From an uncultured Fodinibius sp. (GTDB lineage: Bacteria > Bacteroidota > Rhodothermia > Balneolales > Balneolaceae), in NCBI GenBank assembly GCA_913056235.1, contig CAJXMW010000004.1, positions 398,364 through 448,008 of the forward strand: a stretch of DNA of 49,645 nucleotides, given 5' to 3'. Under the pieces are notes generated by a model that saw nothing but the letters and a program-made list of their open reading frames with translations, made no database searches and was not told the origin of the DNA. The position numbers and the translations under genes were made by a program. Position 1 is the first letter of the stretch, and each line of letters opens with the position of its first letter. Of the stretch, positions 28,206 through 37,773 are shown in pieces.

Positions 28206-29410
28206 TTAAATTTGGGTAAGCTTATTCTCGGCTAGATTGTAAAGATATAAATTGCCTGACCGATTATGGAACAGCAGTAAGTCGTTTGTGAGCCATTTTG
28301 GAAACCCCGGATCTATGTGACTGTCCTGTTCAACCAGCAATTGAGAGGAGGCCCCATCAAGGGCTGATACATAAAGTCCCTCATCGGGCTTGATATGAGC
28401 AATTCGTTTTTTATCGGGCGATACATCCATATAAGTATGTGAAAGCACATTAATGTCGAGAGTTTCTGGATGATCCAGATCAGACACCGAAAACTTGTAC
28501 AATTCATTATCTTTGACAGCAAGAAATTTATTACCGTTTAACCAGTGATAGTTGCCGAGCGAGCTGTTGAGTGTTATTACTTTTTTTGTGGTGGTTTGGA
28601 AGAGATGGGTATTGCCGCTCAAAATATTGAAGATAAGATATGTATCGTCCGGTGACCAAGCGGCAAATTCAAAAGAATCAGTTGTATTGATTTGCACAGT
28701 GAGTGAAGCCGGCAATGATTGCTGATGATTGGGGGATTGGGTATCAGTAATGTAAAGCCTTTGATCGGTTCCTGTGAATAGCTTGTTGGTGGTGTTGGCC
28801 CATGTTGCGTTTAATCCTAGTCCAACATTTTGGCTTGATACATCAGCGAGATTTAAAATTTCTTTATGGTAACTATCTTCATAATCCTGTTCTGAATCGT
28901 AGCGGGTAAACGCCAAATATTGTCCCTCCGAGGACAGTGTCAGATATTCTAGTCGATCAGTGGTATCGTATATTTTCTCTTTAAATCCTGATTCGATGTA
29001 ATATTTGAAGATAGAATAATGTTCCTCGGAAAACTTGGTGTCGGCGATTGTAACCGAGTGTGAATTAATAAAATAAACAAATTTGTCACTGGTATTCGCT
29101 GCAAAATTAAGTGGCATTAATTGGATCCTGCTAAACTTCGCTACGACCTTATCGAGGGTGTCGGAAGAGGCATTAACTATTCTTGATTGCGATACAGTGG
29201 TATCGTTCTGACCGATGATAACCCAATGGCTGAAGGTGTATCCGGCATTGGAGGAGGGACGCAATACGTTGCCATTCAGTTGTGCGGTACCACCTTTGCG
29301 GGGGATACAGTTAAATCACTTGAGGATTGGAATTGTGGAGCCGTATTATTTTTGTACCCATATATGGCAATAGTGGTTACTACAATGAATACTAAGATTG
29401 ATCTTCTCAA
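28206..29410 (-). pseudogene. Frameshifted membrane-anchored beta-propeller protein
   Basis: The main frame (28206-29264) encodes a WD40/TolB-like propeller of about 350 residues: repeated pieces such as EGQYLAFTRYDSEQD, FEFAAWSPDDTYLIFN and VSPDKKRIAHIKPDEG. Upstream, another frame encodes a short N-terminal membrane anchor (RRSILVFIVVTTIAIYG) and then DLTVSP. The two frames meet at a run of five C (minus strand; GGGGG at 29300-29304 on plus). Adding one base there joins DLTVSP to KGGTAQLNGN and GYTFSHWV, an InlB B-repeat-like stretch, so the intact gene would have anchor, InlB-like repeat and propeller. The upstream start may be TTG at 29410. It may be a mutation, phase variation or a sequencing slip. 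Confidence 0.6.
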
Positions 29411-29516
29411 AACAAGCAGCCTGATTCAAATATAATTACCTTCGATAAAAAGGTAAGCTGAATCGTTGACTGCTTCAAGACTTAAGGGCACTAGCTTTTC
29501 TAAAGGTAGTGCGCCA

Positions 29517-30098
29517 CTATTTTTCCAGTATTGAAAGGGTGTCGGGATCAATATCCTCGAGATTATGCTCTTTAAAATCCAGTGCTGCTGAATTTAGGCA
29601 ATAACGCAGTCCGGTGGGATCGGGACCGTCTTCAAAAACATGACCCAGATGAGAACCACATCGCGAGCATACCACTTCGGTTCGCGTGGTAAACAAGCCC
29701 TCGTCCTTTTTCTTTCCGACTGAAGAGGAAGAGATCGATTGCCAGAAACTAGGCCATCCAGTGCCAGATTCGAATTTTGTTTCAGATGTAAACAAGGGTT
29801 TGCCGCAAGCTCCGCAGTAGTAAACGCCTTCTTTCTTATTGTCGTAATATTCATTTAGGTATGGCAGTTCGGTACCCCGTTTTCGGAGAATACGATATTC
29901 TTTAGACGTTAGAATTTCGCGCCATTCTTCCTCCGTCTTTTCTACCTCATATTTCATGGTATCATCTGGCTGTGCTTCAAGGTGATTGTGACTTACCGTT
30001 GCGGTTTTGAATTGCTGTTCGTCCGTATCGCCCTGATTACAGCTCACAAAGGTTCCCGTTACAGCGGCAAGCAGAAGTAGGTAAAATGCGTATCTCAT
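29517..30098 (-). CDS. msrB: Peptide-methionine (R)-S-oxide reductase, lipoprotein form
   Basis: This 193-residue protein reduces methionine-R-sulfoxide in oxidised proteins. A lipoprotein signal with lipobox TFVSC (Cys20) precedes an MsrB domain: zinc Cys pairs CGAC and CSRC, the SGTGWPSFW signature, GSHLGHVFEDGP and the catalytic RYCLNSAALDF. All key residues are present. The lipobox places it in the periplasm or outer-membrane inner face, where it would repair envelope proteins. It stands alone between the broken propeller gene and the LA_2272-like gene. Confidence 0.93.
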   Translation of the reverse strand: MRYAFYLLLLAAVTGTFVSCNQGDTDEQQFKTATVSHNHLEAQPDDTMKYEVEKTEEEWREILTSKEYRILRKRGTELPYLNEYYDNKKEGVYYCGACGKPLFTSETKFESGTGWPSFWQSISSSSVGKKKDEGLFTTRTEVVCSRCGSHLGHVFEDGPDPTGLRYCLNSAALDFKEHNLEDIDPDTLSILEK

Positions 30099-30179
30099 AA
30101 TCTTGGATTGGTTAGTTTTGCCTTACCACAACAATACGGGAGTTTGATACATTCGGATTTAAATTCCTTACTTTTTTGG

Positions 30180-31445
30180 TTAAAAAAGTTCGATTCCAAA
30201 TGAAAGCCCTGTCCAAAATACGTACTGTCGCCCTTTTGCACTGAAATCAAACATGCGATAGAAGGTATAGTCATCGCTTTCGGGTATCCTGGAGATCAGC
30301 ATATTCAAGGTAGGACCGCCATAAATTTTGAAGCCGTTTGAAAACTCCTTGCCAAACAACAACCGATATTTTACGATTGAGTTAATATCCTTAGTCCAAC
30401 CCCCTTCATTGATTTTGAAGTAGGAAAAGTCTGAGTAAAGGTAATGGTGCTCATATTCGTGGAGCCTCCCGATGCTCCAACCCACTTGCCAGACATCCCG
30501 GCTCAAGAAAGGATTATAACCGATGGATATCATATTGTATATTTCTTTTGTACCAAGTTTGACCCCTACATTCGAAAATCCTGTCTCGCTGGTCCAGGTA
30601 TCAAAGTTAGTGCGACCGTTGCCATAATAGCTGATAAGTCCTATGGGGACGCCCTCAAATTTATCCGCATAGTTGAGCATACCAATTTGAATGCCTTGAC
30701 CTTGTTTGGCGACATTCACATTCCCAATTTGAATCCCCTGAAACTCCTGGCTAACATTGACGGTACTAAAGCTAATGCCTTGGAAAAACTTGGAATAGTT
30801 GAGTACGCCCGAGGCGGCAATGCCTTGCATATCGTCCTTGGCAATATTAAAGATACCTGAAAAAAGCAGTCCCTGCATCTCTCCGCCTGCAATATTACCA
30901 ACACCTGAACCGAAGAGTCCCTGCATACTTTTTTGGGATATATTAAGCACACCGGCTGCCTGCAGGCCTTGAGAGTGGCCGCCGGCTAGATTGAACACCC
31001 CTGAAAACTGCATGCCTTGCATATCGCCATTTGACCAGTTTCCGATGCCAGCCAGTTGAATGCCCTGCATAGCATTACCGCTGTAATTACCGAGTCCGCC
31101 CAGCTGGATTCCGGCAGTCTCCTTGCCACTGTAGTTACCCAGACCAGCAATTTGCACGCCATGGGCATAATATTTATTGGCATTGACCAAACTACCAAGC
31201 TCAAAACCCTTGTCCAGGGCTCCATCGTATCCGCCTAAAATATTAAGCGAATATTTTGAGGCATAGTTGGCAGCGGCGATGCCGTTGGTGCTTAGGCCGG
31301 GAAGGAGCGTAACCCGAAAAGTGCGGTATTTCAGGCCGTACTGTTTCCACTCCTGATCTTCCGGCTGATCTTGTGCGCATAGGAGAGGGGCTTGTAAGAG
31401 ACATAAAATGATGATAATGAGCGATGCGTATCCTTTCTTAAACAT
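30180..31445 (-). CDS. LA_2272-like surface repeat protein
   Basis: This 421-residue protein has a signal peptide (cleavage near LLCAQ) and, in the mature part (about residues 95-275), at least nine imperfect repeats of about 20-24 residues with the consensus G(I/L)Q-x-(A/S)G-(V/I)-x-N. Examples are GIQLAGIGNWSNGDMQGMQ and GLLFSGIFNIAKDDMQGIA. This is the LA_2272 surface-repeat pattern. The C-terminal part (residues 280-421) is beta-rich and ends in FGIELF, consistent with a barrel. It is probably surface exposed. The function is not known, and the neighbouring PagL-like gene is also on the envelope. Confidence 0.82.
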   Translation of the reverse strand: MFKKGYASLIIIILCLLQAPLLCAQDQPEDQEWKQYGLKYRTFRVTLLPGLSTNGIAAANYASKYSLNILGGYDGALDKGFELGSLVNANKYYAHGVQIAGLGNYSGKETAGIQLGGLGNYSGNAMQGIQLAGIGNWSNGDMQGMQFSGVFNLAGGHSQGLQAAGVLNISQKSMQGLFGSGVGNIAGGEMQGLLFSGIFNIAKDDMQGIAASGVLNYSKFFQGISFSTVNVSQEFQGIQIGNVNVAKQGQGIQIGMLNYADKFEGVPIGLISYYGNGRTNFDTWTSETGFSNVGVKLGTKEIYNMISIGYNPFLSRDVWQVGWSIGRLHEYEHHYLYSDFSYFKINEGGWTKDINSIVKYRLLFGKEFSNGFKIYGGPTLNMLISRIPESDDYTFYRMFDFSAKGRQYVFWTGLSFGIELF

Positions 31446-31537
31446 ATTCCTGATTTTGATTCTGAATAATTAGGGGATGTTTACGAATCCAACGAAAAAA
31501 TGTTAGATCCTATATAAGGATAGACCGCCACCGTATT

Positions 31538-32212
31538 TCAGAAAAAGGTAAAGCCGGTATAGAAGATGTTGGAGTCAACGCCAGGGTTAATTTGCCCAAA
31601 TTCACCGTTTGACATATGGTGATACTTGTAGCCGACAGTAAGCGACAGGTTTTGAGCTATCACAAATTCGAGACCGCCGCCAAGCTCAAGCGTAAAGTTG
31701 AATTTGGTTCCCCGCTGGTCAGGAAATCGCTTGCTGAAATACATAAATCCCGCTGACGATTTAAAGAAGGGCTGGACGATATGTTTTTGTCCAAAGTTAA
31801 ATTGAAAACCGATAGGTGTAATGCCAAAGCCGGTAAATGATGACTTCGGGTATCGTGAAGAGTGATTGACAGTATAGTTGGCAGCGACATTAAGTTCAGT
31901 CACATATTCGATTAGGTGGCGTTGTTCGAAGGTTAACAACTTCCTATTAAATCGCAGCGTAAATATGCTAAGGGTAGCCTCAGGAATTTTCCCCCAGAAT
32001 CCCCTCGTGGAGTGGAAGGAGTAGCCGCCAATAAAGTTGAATTCATTAATGTTGGGTGTGTGTGGTTTCACCCAATCAAACCGTTTGTTAAACCAGCTTT
32101 GGGACTTTTCTTTTTGGTTATTTGGCACCGTGGATATCTGTGCGGAGCTGATATTCGGGAGACCTGCAAGCCATAAGAAGACGACTACCAGCGCATAAAT
32201 TCGAAATTTCAT
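31538..32212 (-). CDS. Acyloxyacyl hydrolase / lipid A deacylase (PagL-like)
   Basis: This protein of about 224 residues starts at the ATG at 32212, where a signal peptide (FRIYALVVVFLWLAG) begins. The mature part fits an 8-stranded outer-membrane barrel with FNFIGGYSFHSTRGFWG near the start and a C-terminal YKYHHMSNGEFGQINPGVDS followed by FYTGFTFF. The HHMSNG segment holds the His-x-Ser pair of the PagL active site. It probably removes an acyl chain from lipid A. The gene lies upstream of the LA_2272-like gene on the same strand. Confidence 0.8.
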   Translation of the reverse strand: MKFRIYALVVVFLWLAGLPNISSAQISTVPNNQKEKSQSWFNKRFDWVKPHTPNINEFNFIGGYSFHSTRGFWGKIPEATLSIFTLRFNRKLLTFEQRHLIEYVTELNVAANYTVNHSSRYPKSSFTGFGITPIGFQFNFGQKHIVQPFFKSSAGFMYFSKRFPDQRGTKFNFTLELGGGLEFVIAQNLSLTVGYKYHHMSNGEFGQINPGVDSNIFYTGFTFF

Positions 32213-32260
32213 CGTGTAATAGTTCAATTAGTTCAAAATATCGTCAATTGTGATAGTAGG

Positions 32261-33166
32261 CTACTGGATGTCCTCGGCTTCTATAAAAACTCTCTTAACA
32301 AGTGGATACTCTTGTTTAATCTGTTTGGTTAACATTGCTATATCTTTTTCGATATTTCCGACTTCAAGGGAATCTTCAAAATTCACGCTTAGATTTAACA
32401 AAATGTAGTTAGGCCCCATATGCATGGTCAACACTTCATTAACGGCCTGTATAGCGGTATGTTCGGTTGCAATTTTGGATATCCCGGTAACAATTTCGGG
32501 ATCCGCACTTTCCCCGATCAGCAGTCCCTTGGTTTCGTAGGCCAGCCATGCGGCCGTAACACCAAGAATAAGGCCAATAATGATGGAGGCGATGCCGTCA
32601 AAAATATGGAGTCCTGTCCACTGGCCGATTGCAATTCCAAAGAAAGCCACAACCAATCCAAGCAATGCGGCGGTATCTTCGAATAACACCACAAAAGTGG
32701 TAGGGTTTTTCTCTTTTCGTATTGCCTGATAATAACTTCGGTTTCCGCGGGCATGGTTGAACTCTTTCCATGCAAAGTACCAAGCAAATCCTTCGAAGAT
32801 CATGGCCAGCCCCAGTACTATATAATTGATCACCGGGTTTTCAACAGGGTGGGGATGTACTAAATTGTGAATCCCTTCGTATATAGAGATACCGGCACCA
32901 ACTGCGAAAATCATGATAGCTACGACAAAACTCCAGAAATAGATCTCTTTACCATGACCAAAAGGGTAGTTTTGATCGGCCGGTTTTTGGGCTTTTTTCA
33001 ATCCCAAGAGCAACAAGAGTTGATTACCGGTATCAACGGTCGAGTGAATGCCTTCGGAGAGCATGGCGGAGCTCCCGGTCATAAATGAGGCGATAAATTT
33101 AGTGAGAGCTATAAGTGCATTGCCAATAAGAGCAGCATAAATGACTTTTTTAGAGGAAGAGGCCAT
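32261..33166 (-). CDS. Cation diffusion facilitator transporter
   Basis: This 301-residue inner-membrane protein has the CDF fold. The hallmark is EGIHSTVDTGNQLLLLLG, giving the HxxxD metal site, with HGKEIYFWSF and a second HIFDGIASIIIGL site. About six membrane helices are followed by a C-terminal cytoplasmic domain that has lost part of the usual metal residues. It probably exports Zn2+, Fe2+, Mn2+ or a related divalent cation by proton exchange; the metal cannot be decided. It is a single gene. Confidence 0.9.
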   Translation of the reverse strand: MASSSKKVIYAALIGNALIALTKFIASFMTGSSAMLSEGIHSTVDTGNQLLLLLGLKKAQKPADQNYPFGHGKEIYFWSFVVAIMIFAVGAGISIYEGIHNLVHPHPVENPVINYIVLGLAMIFEGFAWYFAWKEFNHARGNRSYYQAIRKEKNPTTFVVLFEDTAALLGLVVAFFGIAIGQWTGLHIFDGIASIIIGLILGVTAAWLAYETKGLLIGESADPEIVTGISKIATEHTAIQAVNEVLTMHMGPNYILLNLSVNFEDSLEVGNIEKDIAMLTKQIKQEYPLVKRVFIEAEDIQ

Positions 33167-33570
33167 CTGCGGGTAGTTCTTTGCTAAATAGAATTATCTT
33201 TGCTATCGATCTCGGATCAATTATAGCCAAATAAATTCAGTACATAAATTTTATTTACGGATCAATTTTGGGCAGAAGAGCAAGTTATTTCGAGACTTAA
33301 AGAAGATACCTATTTAGCAAATACACGGATCATAGGTCATATTTTGTAAAGGGTTCTTTATTAGCAAAATGGGTTGCTCTTCATATAAAATGATAGTCAT
33401 GCTATTTGACCTAAATGATCAAAAAACTAATCCAGCCGGTCTGTGGATATTCCTTTTTTGCCCATTCTGATTATTTCTGAAATCATTAGAAATGAGGTGT
33501 AAGTTTTAGCCTTTGGCAAACGACTAATGTAATGTAAGGCTACAATAAAGGTTAATCAGCGATTGATCGA
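33167..33570. other. Gene-free gap, 404 bp
   Basis: AT-rich sequence between a minus-strand and a plus-strand gene. I see no gene, tRNA or convincing repeat. It must hold two divergent promoters, but I cannot assign their boxes with confidence. Confidence 0.4.
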
Positions 33571-34086
33571 GTGAATATAACAGACGAAAAATTTGCCAGC
33601 ATCATCAAGCAAAATGAGGACAGGCTAAAGCACCTGTGTCGCGTTTATGCGGATCGCAAAGCTGATGAAGAGGATTTGTTCCAGGAGATATTGATTCAGG
33701 CCTGGCGCTCGCTGCCTTCTTTTGATGGGAAGGCTAGCATTGATACGTGGCTGTACCGACTGGCAGTGAATACAGCTATTTCTTTTGTGAGAAAGCGGAA
33801 GACGCGCCAAAACTATTACGACGACTACAAGAAAGAGCAGTCCTCACAGCCCCAAGACCGGCACATGCCACATCACAGCGATAATGAACAGCTGGATAAG
33901 ATTTATGAAGCTATTTCAACGCTGAATGCTTCTGAGAAAGCAATTATCACGATGTATTTGGAGGATTTTAGTTATGCCGAAATTAGTTATGTCGCTGACA
34001 TCACTGAAAACTATGTGGGCGTCAAGCTGAATCGAATCAAAAAGAAACTTTCTAACAAAATTGATTCTAGCAATGGAACTGGATGA
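33571..34086 (+). CDS. ECF-type RNA polymerase sigma factor
   Basis: This 171-residue protein starts at GTG and contains sigma region 2 (LKHLCRVYADRKADEEDLFQEILIQAWRSL, about residues 20-50, and TWLYRLAVNTAISFVRKRK) and region 4 (EKAIITMYLEDFSYAEISYV, about 125-145, with a DNA-binding TENYVGVKLNRIKKKL). It belongs to the small ECF group. Its stop overlaps the start of the next gene by 14 nt, so that gene is likely its membrane-bound partner, perhaps an unusual anti-sigma factor. Confidence 0.87.
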   Translation: MNITDEKFASIIKQNEDRLKHLCRVYADRKADEEDLFQEILIQAWRSLPSFDGKASIDTWLYRLAVNTAISFVRKRKTRQNYYDDYKKEQSSQPQDRHMPHHSDNEQLDKIYEAISTLNASEKAIITMYLEDFSYAEISYVADITENYVGVKLNRIKKKLSNKIDSSNGTG

Positions 34087-34672
34087 ACTCAAACACATTT
34101 GGAAACAACAAGAAATCGAGGATGAGATGGAATATTCACAATCTGAGCTTATGGTCTTGATCAATAACAAAATGCTTTCGCTGGAAAAAGAGATTAAATC
34201 CCGCGACCGTCTGGAGATTATTGCCTGTGCAATGATCGTGCTGTTCTTTGGTTATATCTTATTTACTTCATCCTCTATGTGGACCCAAATAGGATCGGCT
34301 ACATTAGTGCTGGCGGGTATATTTATTGCCTATAAACTTAAGTCAGCTCAAATAAAAAGGAAGGATGAATCTGCGCAATATGACCACTCCATGCAGGAGC
34401 ATCTTTCATGGGAGCTTCAGCAGCTTCGCCGTCAAAAGAAACTGCTCAAAAATGTAGCTTGGTGGTATATTGCCCCGATAGTAGTAGGATTGCTCTTCTT
34501 TACCATGGGTTCTGAGATGGGGCTGGTCATACAGGTCGTGTATATGGGAGGTGTATTGGCTTTTAGCGGTTTTGTCTGGTATCTCAACCAGCGAACAGTA
34601 AAAAAGAAATTTGAACCACTGATCAAAGAGATTAGAGAGGCTATCAAATCCCTCAAAGAAACTGACAAGTAA
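34073..34672 (+). CDS. Membrane protein paired with the ECF sigma factor
   Basis: This protein of about 199 residues is taken from the ATG at 34073; a TTG at 34061 would add four residues. It opens with a soluble helical part (MELDELKHIWKQQEIEDEM, and KMLSLEKEIKSRDRLE), then two TM helices (IACAMIVLFFGYILFTSS, GSATLVLAGIFIAYKLK), and later two more (VAWWYIAPIVVGLLFF, LVIQVVYMGGVLAFSG) with charged helices between. Position and overlap with the sigma gene suggest a regulatory partner, but no anti-sigma domain is obvious. Confidence 0.65.
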   Translation: MELDELKHIWKQQEIEDEMEYSQSELMVLINNKMLSLEKEIKSRDRLEIIACAMIVLFFGYILFTSSSMWTQIGSATLVLAGIFIAYKLKSAQIKRKDESAQYDHSMQEHLSWELQQLRRQKKLLKNVAWWYIAPIVVGLLFFTMGSEMGLVIQVVYMGGVLAFSGFVWYLNQRTVKKKFEPLIKEIREAIKSLKETDK

Positions 34673-34707
34673 CACATTCTGAACCAATCGTAATTAAGTT
34701 TTAGCTT

Positions 34708-36075
34708 ATGTATTATCTCCGAAGAGCATTCGTCATGGGTATGCTGTGTCTGCTAATTCCAGCAATTGTCCCAGCACAACAATCACTGCAAAAAGTTGAA
34801 TCCAACATCGATAAGCGATTGAATAATGGTACGCTCGTGGGAATTTCGGTGGGATATGTCAATGCTGAAGGAGAGGCCTCGTACCTTTCCAAAGGGTTAT
34901 TGGCTGCATCTGGTGAGACTTCTGTGGATCGTCATACCATCTTTGAAATCGGTTCGGTCACCAAGCTATTCACCTCGCTGGCCGTGGCAAAGTTAGTGCA
35001 AGAGAAAAAACTTTCACTGGATACAAAGGCAGAATTGTTGTTACCTGAAGGATTTCAGTTACCTGCATACAAAGAAACGGCTATCACCCTCGAGCACTTG
35101 GTTACCCATACTTCCGGGCTGCCGAAAATTCCCGGTAATTTAAAGATGAAGAATCCCGCCCAACCATATGCCGGTTACTCAGAGTCGGACCTCAAGGAGT
35201 TTCTGTCGAACTATGAGCTTACAAGAAAGCCGGGCTCGAAATTCGCTTACTCCAACATTGGTATGGCACTGGTTGGATATATCCTGGAAGAACAGACTGG
35301 GCTAAACTACGGACGGGTGATTGAGCGCTATATAACAGATCCGTTAAAGATGGAGCGTACCGGAATTACGGTAGGCACTAAGGATAGCAGCAGTGTTGCG
35401 ATAGGACATAGAGGTGGAGCCGAAGTACCGAGCTGGGATCTTGCGGTATTCGAAGGAGCTGGTGCCCTGCATTCGACTTCGGCCGATATGGTCAAATTTC
35501 TGAGAACCCAGATGGGATTGATATCAACGCTGGAACGCCCAGTGCAAATGATGCAGCGTCCACTTTTTGATACTGATGAGAAACAAGGAAAAATGCAGGA
35601 TAAGGTAGCCATGGGATGGTTTTATGCTACTAAATCGGATACTATCCTTTGGCATAATGGCGCTACGGGCGGCTACAAGTTATTCATTGGTTACAACATC
35701 GAGGATGAAACAGGAGTCGTTCTTCTCAGTAACAGCACCAATAGTATAAGTGATATCGGCTTTTACCTGCTGGATCAGGGAGGCTATCCGTTGAATGATG
35801 ATGTATCCTTGTCAAAGGAAGAGTTGCAAAAATTTGTAGGAGAATACCGTGCGGGTCCGGGCGCCAAATTTTATGTTACCAGGACTAATGATCAGCTTTA
35901 CGTGCGGTTGACAGGACAGAATAAGCTTCCCATTTATCCCAAGTCAGAGACGCGTTTTTACCTGAAGGCCGTACCGGCTGAAATACAGTTTGAAGTAACG
36001 GCCGACAGTGCCGAAAAGCTAATTTTATTCCAAAATGGTCAGAAAACGCCGGCAAATAGAGTGGTAGCAAATTAA
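34708..36075 (+). CDS. Serine hydrolase of the class C beta-lactamase family
   Basis: This 455-residue protein begins with a signal peptide (cleavage near IVPAQQ) and has the serine beta-lactamase/transpeptidase fold. SxxK is SVTK (Ser83, Lys86), the YxN motif is YSN (from Tyr181), and the third motif is HNGATGG (near 313). The C-terminal 80 residues form a lipocalin-like or beta-sheet domain, common in such hydrolases. Family members include penicillin-binding proteins, esterases and AmpC-like enzymes; which one cannot be settled. A terminator follows immediately. Confidence 0.88.
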   Translation: MYYLRRAFVMGMLCLLIPAIVPAQQSLQKVESNIDKRLNNGTLVGISVGYVNAEGEASYLSKGLLAASGETSVDRHTIFEIGSVTKLFTSLAVAKLVQEKKLSLDTKAELLLPEGFQLPAYKETAITLEHLVTHTSGLPKIPGNLKMKNPAQPYAGYSESDLKEFLSNYELTRKPGSKFAYSNIGMALVGYILEEQTGLNYGRVIERYITDPLKMERTGITVGTKDSSSVAIGHRGGAEVPSWDLAVFEGAGALHSTSADMVKFLRTQMGLISTLERPVQMMQRPLFDTDEKQGKMQDKVAMGWFYATKSDTILWHNGATGGYKLFIGYNIEDETGVVLLSNSTNSISDIGFYLLDQGGYPLNDDVSLSKEELQKFVGEYRAGPGAKFYVTRTNDQLYVRLTGQNKLPIYPKSETRFYLKAVPAEIQFEVTADSAEKLILFQNGQKTPANRVVAN

Positions 36076-36076
36076 A

Positions 36077-36108
36077 AAAAGAGCCGGGTAGCCCCGGCTC
36101 TTTTTGTT
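36077..36108 (+). terminator. Rho-independent terminator after the serine hydrolase
   Basis: A 9-bp GC-rich stem AGAGCCGGG against CCCGGCTCT with a 4-nt loop and flanking A and T runs, only a few bases after the stop codon. It can act in both directions. Confidence 0.88.
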
Positions 36109-36308
36109 TGTCTTGTGTGTTCGTCATCTCAACCAACGGGAGAGATCTTTGAGTTAAACAAACACGGATTTGTCACTACATTCGAAATGACAGGGTCACA
36201 TGCTATCTAACAAAGCAACATAAGAAACCCTCTGTGGTTCTTTGCGCATGCTTTGCTTAACTCTTTGGAATAACCTTTATCGTCGTTTGTGTAGTGACCT
36301 GATAAAAA

Positions 36309-37592
36309 TTACTTACCGGTATAGACGACACGCCAAATTTTACCTTTTACCGACTCCGAAATGTAAAGCGAGCCATCGTTGTGAGTAGCGAGTCCCATGG
36401 GGCGATACTTGGCATCACCCGGAGATTGCAGGCTGTCGGTACCGGAGAATCCGTCAGCAAATTCCATATAATCTCCCGAAGGTTTCTCACCATCAAAGGG
36501 GACAAAAACTACTTTATATCCTTTCTGGGGTTCAGGGGCGCGATTCCAGCTGCCGTGGAAAGCGATAAATGCTCCTTTTTTGTATTTTTTAGGAAACTGT
36601 GAACTATTATAAAAATACAGATCATTAGGGGCCCAGTGTCCAGGAAAGGCCATAATGGGATCTTCATATTTGCCTTCTTCGGCCGGCGTTTCGCCGTCTC
36701 CACCGTATTCAGGAGCTAGCATTTTTTGATCCTTCTTCCAGTTATAGTAGGTGTACGGCCAGCCAAAATTGTCGCCTTCGTTAACCTGGAAAAACTCTTC
36801 AGCCGGCTGAGAAACACTTTGTTTTTGAGTATAGAGGTCTGGCCAGAGTGAATGCAGCTGATCGCGCCCATGCTGGACGAGGTAGAGCTGATCAACATTG
36901 TCGTTCCAGTCAAGGGCTACAGCGTTGCGGATGCCGGTAGTGTAACGCTGGCCATCAGATTGAGCCGACTGCCCCGTGGCATTGGCATCAAATTGCCAGA
37001 TGCCGGCATGATCTTCCAGCAGAGGGCAGGGTTTCATACCGGGAGATCCGGGCGTACGCATCTCTTCCTGGCAAGCATTGGCTGGTCCACCAATATTGAC
37101 ATAGATATTGCCGTTCTTATCAAAGGTAAATGACTTGGCAGCGTGTTGACTCTGAGTGGGAAAGCCACCGACCACGGTCTCGGGCTCACTGGTTGGCACA
37201 AGCTTATTCTGATCCATCTTATAGCGTACAACGGAAGTATCAGAGCTGTGATACAGGTAGCCGTTTTGCAGGTGGATCCCTGTCCCGGTGAGCTTTCCGA
37301 AATACTTGGTCACATCGGCTTTGCCGTCGCCGTTGGTATCGCGCAGGGCAGCAATGCCGTGCCCGTTTTGCGGTTCAGAAAGCGAAACATACAAATCACC
37401 ATCTTCATCAGCGGTAATGTGGCGGGCCGGTCCCACGCTGTCAGTAACTACTACGGCTTTAAAACCATCGGGTAGGGTTATGCCGCCGTTATCCTGTGCA
37501 AAATTTAGTTCCGAATGTGATCCCGATTGACTACTGCAACCCCAAACAGCAGCAAGTAAAAAAAGTGCAATACTAGTTTTTAATAATTTCAT
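36309..37592 (-). CDS. PQQ-dependent sugar dehydrogenase-like lipoprotein
   Basis: This 427-residue lipoprotein (lipobox VWGC, Cys19) has the soluble glucose/sorbosone dehydrogenase beta-propeller (about residues 40-425). Typical blades include LPDGFKAVVV, GPARHITADEDGDLYVS, NGYLYHSSDTSVVRY, and GIRNAVALDWN. The C-terminal GLATHNDGSLYISESVKGKIWRVVY closes the propeller. If PQQ-bound, it would oxidise a sugar or aldose in the periplasm; related Bacteroidota proteins have unproven substrates. It is upstream of no other gene on its strand. Confidence 0.85.
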   Translation of the reverse strand: MKLLKTSIALFLLAAVWGCSSQSGSHSELNFAQDNGGITLPDGFKAVVVTDSVGPARHITADEDGDLYVSLSEPQNGHGIAALRDTNGDGKADVTKYFGKLTGTGIHLQNGYLYHSSDTSVVRYKMDQNKLVPTSEPETVVGGFPTQSQHAAKSFTFDKNGNIYVNIGGPANACQEEMRTPGSPGMKPCPLLEDHAGIWQFDANATGQSAQSDGQRYTTGIRNAVALDWNDNVDQLYLVQHGRDQLHSLWPDLYTQKQSVSQPAEEFFQVNEGDNFGWPYTYYNWKKDQKMLAPEYGGDGETPAEEGKYEDPIMAFPGHWAPNDLYFYNSSQFPKKYKKGAFIAFHGSWNRAPEPQKGYKVVFVPFDGEKPSGDYMEFADGFSGTDSLQSPGDAKYRPMGLATHNDGSLYISESVKGKIWRVVYTGK

Positions 37593-37692
37593 AGTCCCAT
37601 CAAATTTATTAGAAATTTGTTCTTTAAACTCTAATGGCTAAATGTGTAGAAACGTAAGATCATTCCTATAAATAACGAAACTATGTGCCTCA

Positions 37693-37712
37693 TTTTGTAA
37701 AAGGATACAAAA
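37693..37712. promoter_or_regulatory. Palindrome upstream of the sugar dehydrogenase
   Basis: TTTTGTA and its exact reverse complement TACAAAA are separated by 6 bp, about 100 bp upstream of the dehydrogenase start. It could be a regulator-binding site for that gene. It overlaps no other feature except that a terminator for the M16 gene is just to the right. Confidence 0.4.
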
Positions 37713-37716
37713 CCAA

Positions 37717-37747
37717 AAGAGCCTGCACTTTTGAGGGTACAGGCTCT
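37717..37747 (-). terminator. Rho-independent terminator after the M16 gene
   Basis: On the minus strand, AGAGCCTG pairs with CAGGCTCT around a roughly 13-nt loop and is followed by TTTTGGTTTTG. It lies 27 bp downstream of the M16 stop codon. Confidence 0.75.
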
Positions 37748-37773
37748 GAATCAGATACTATTACAACAGCTTG

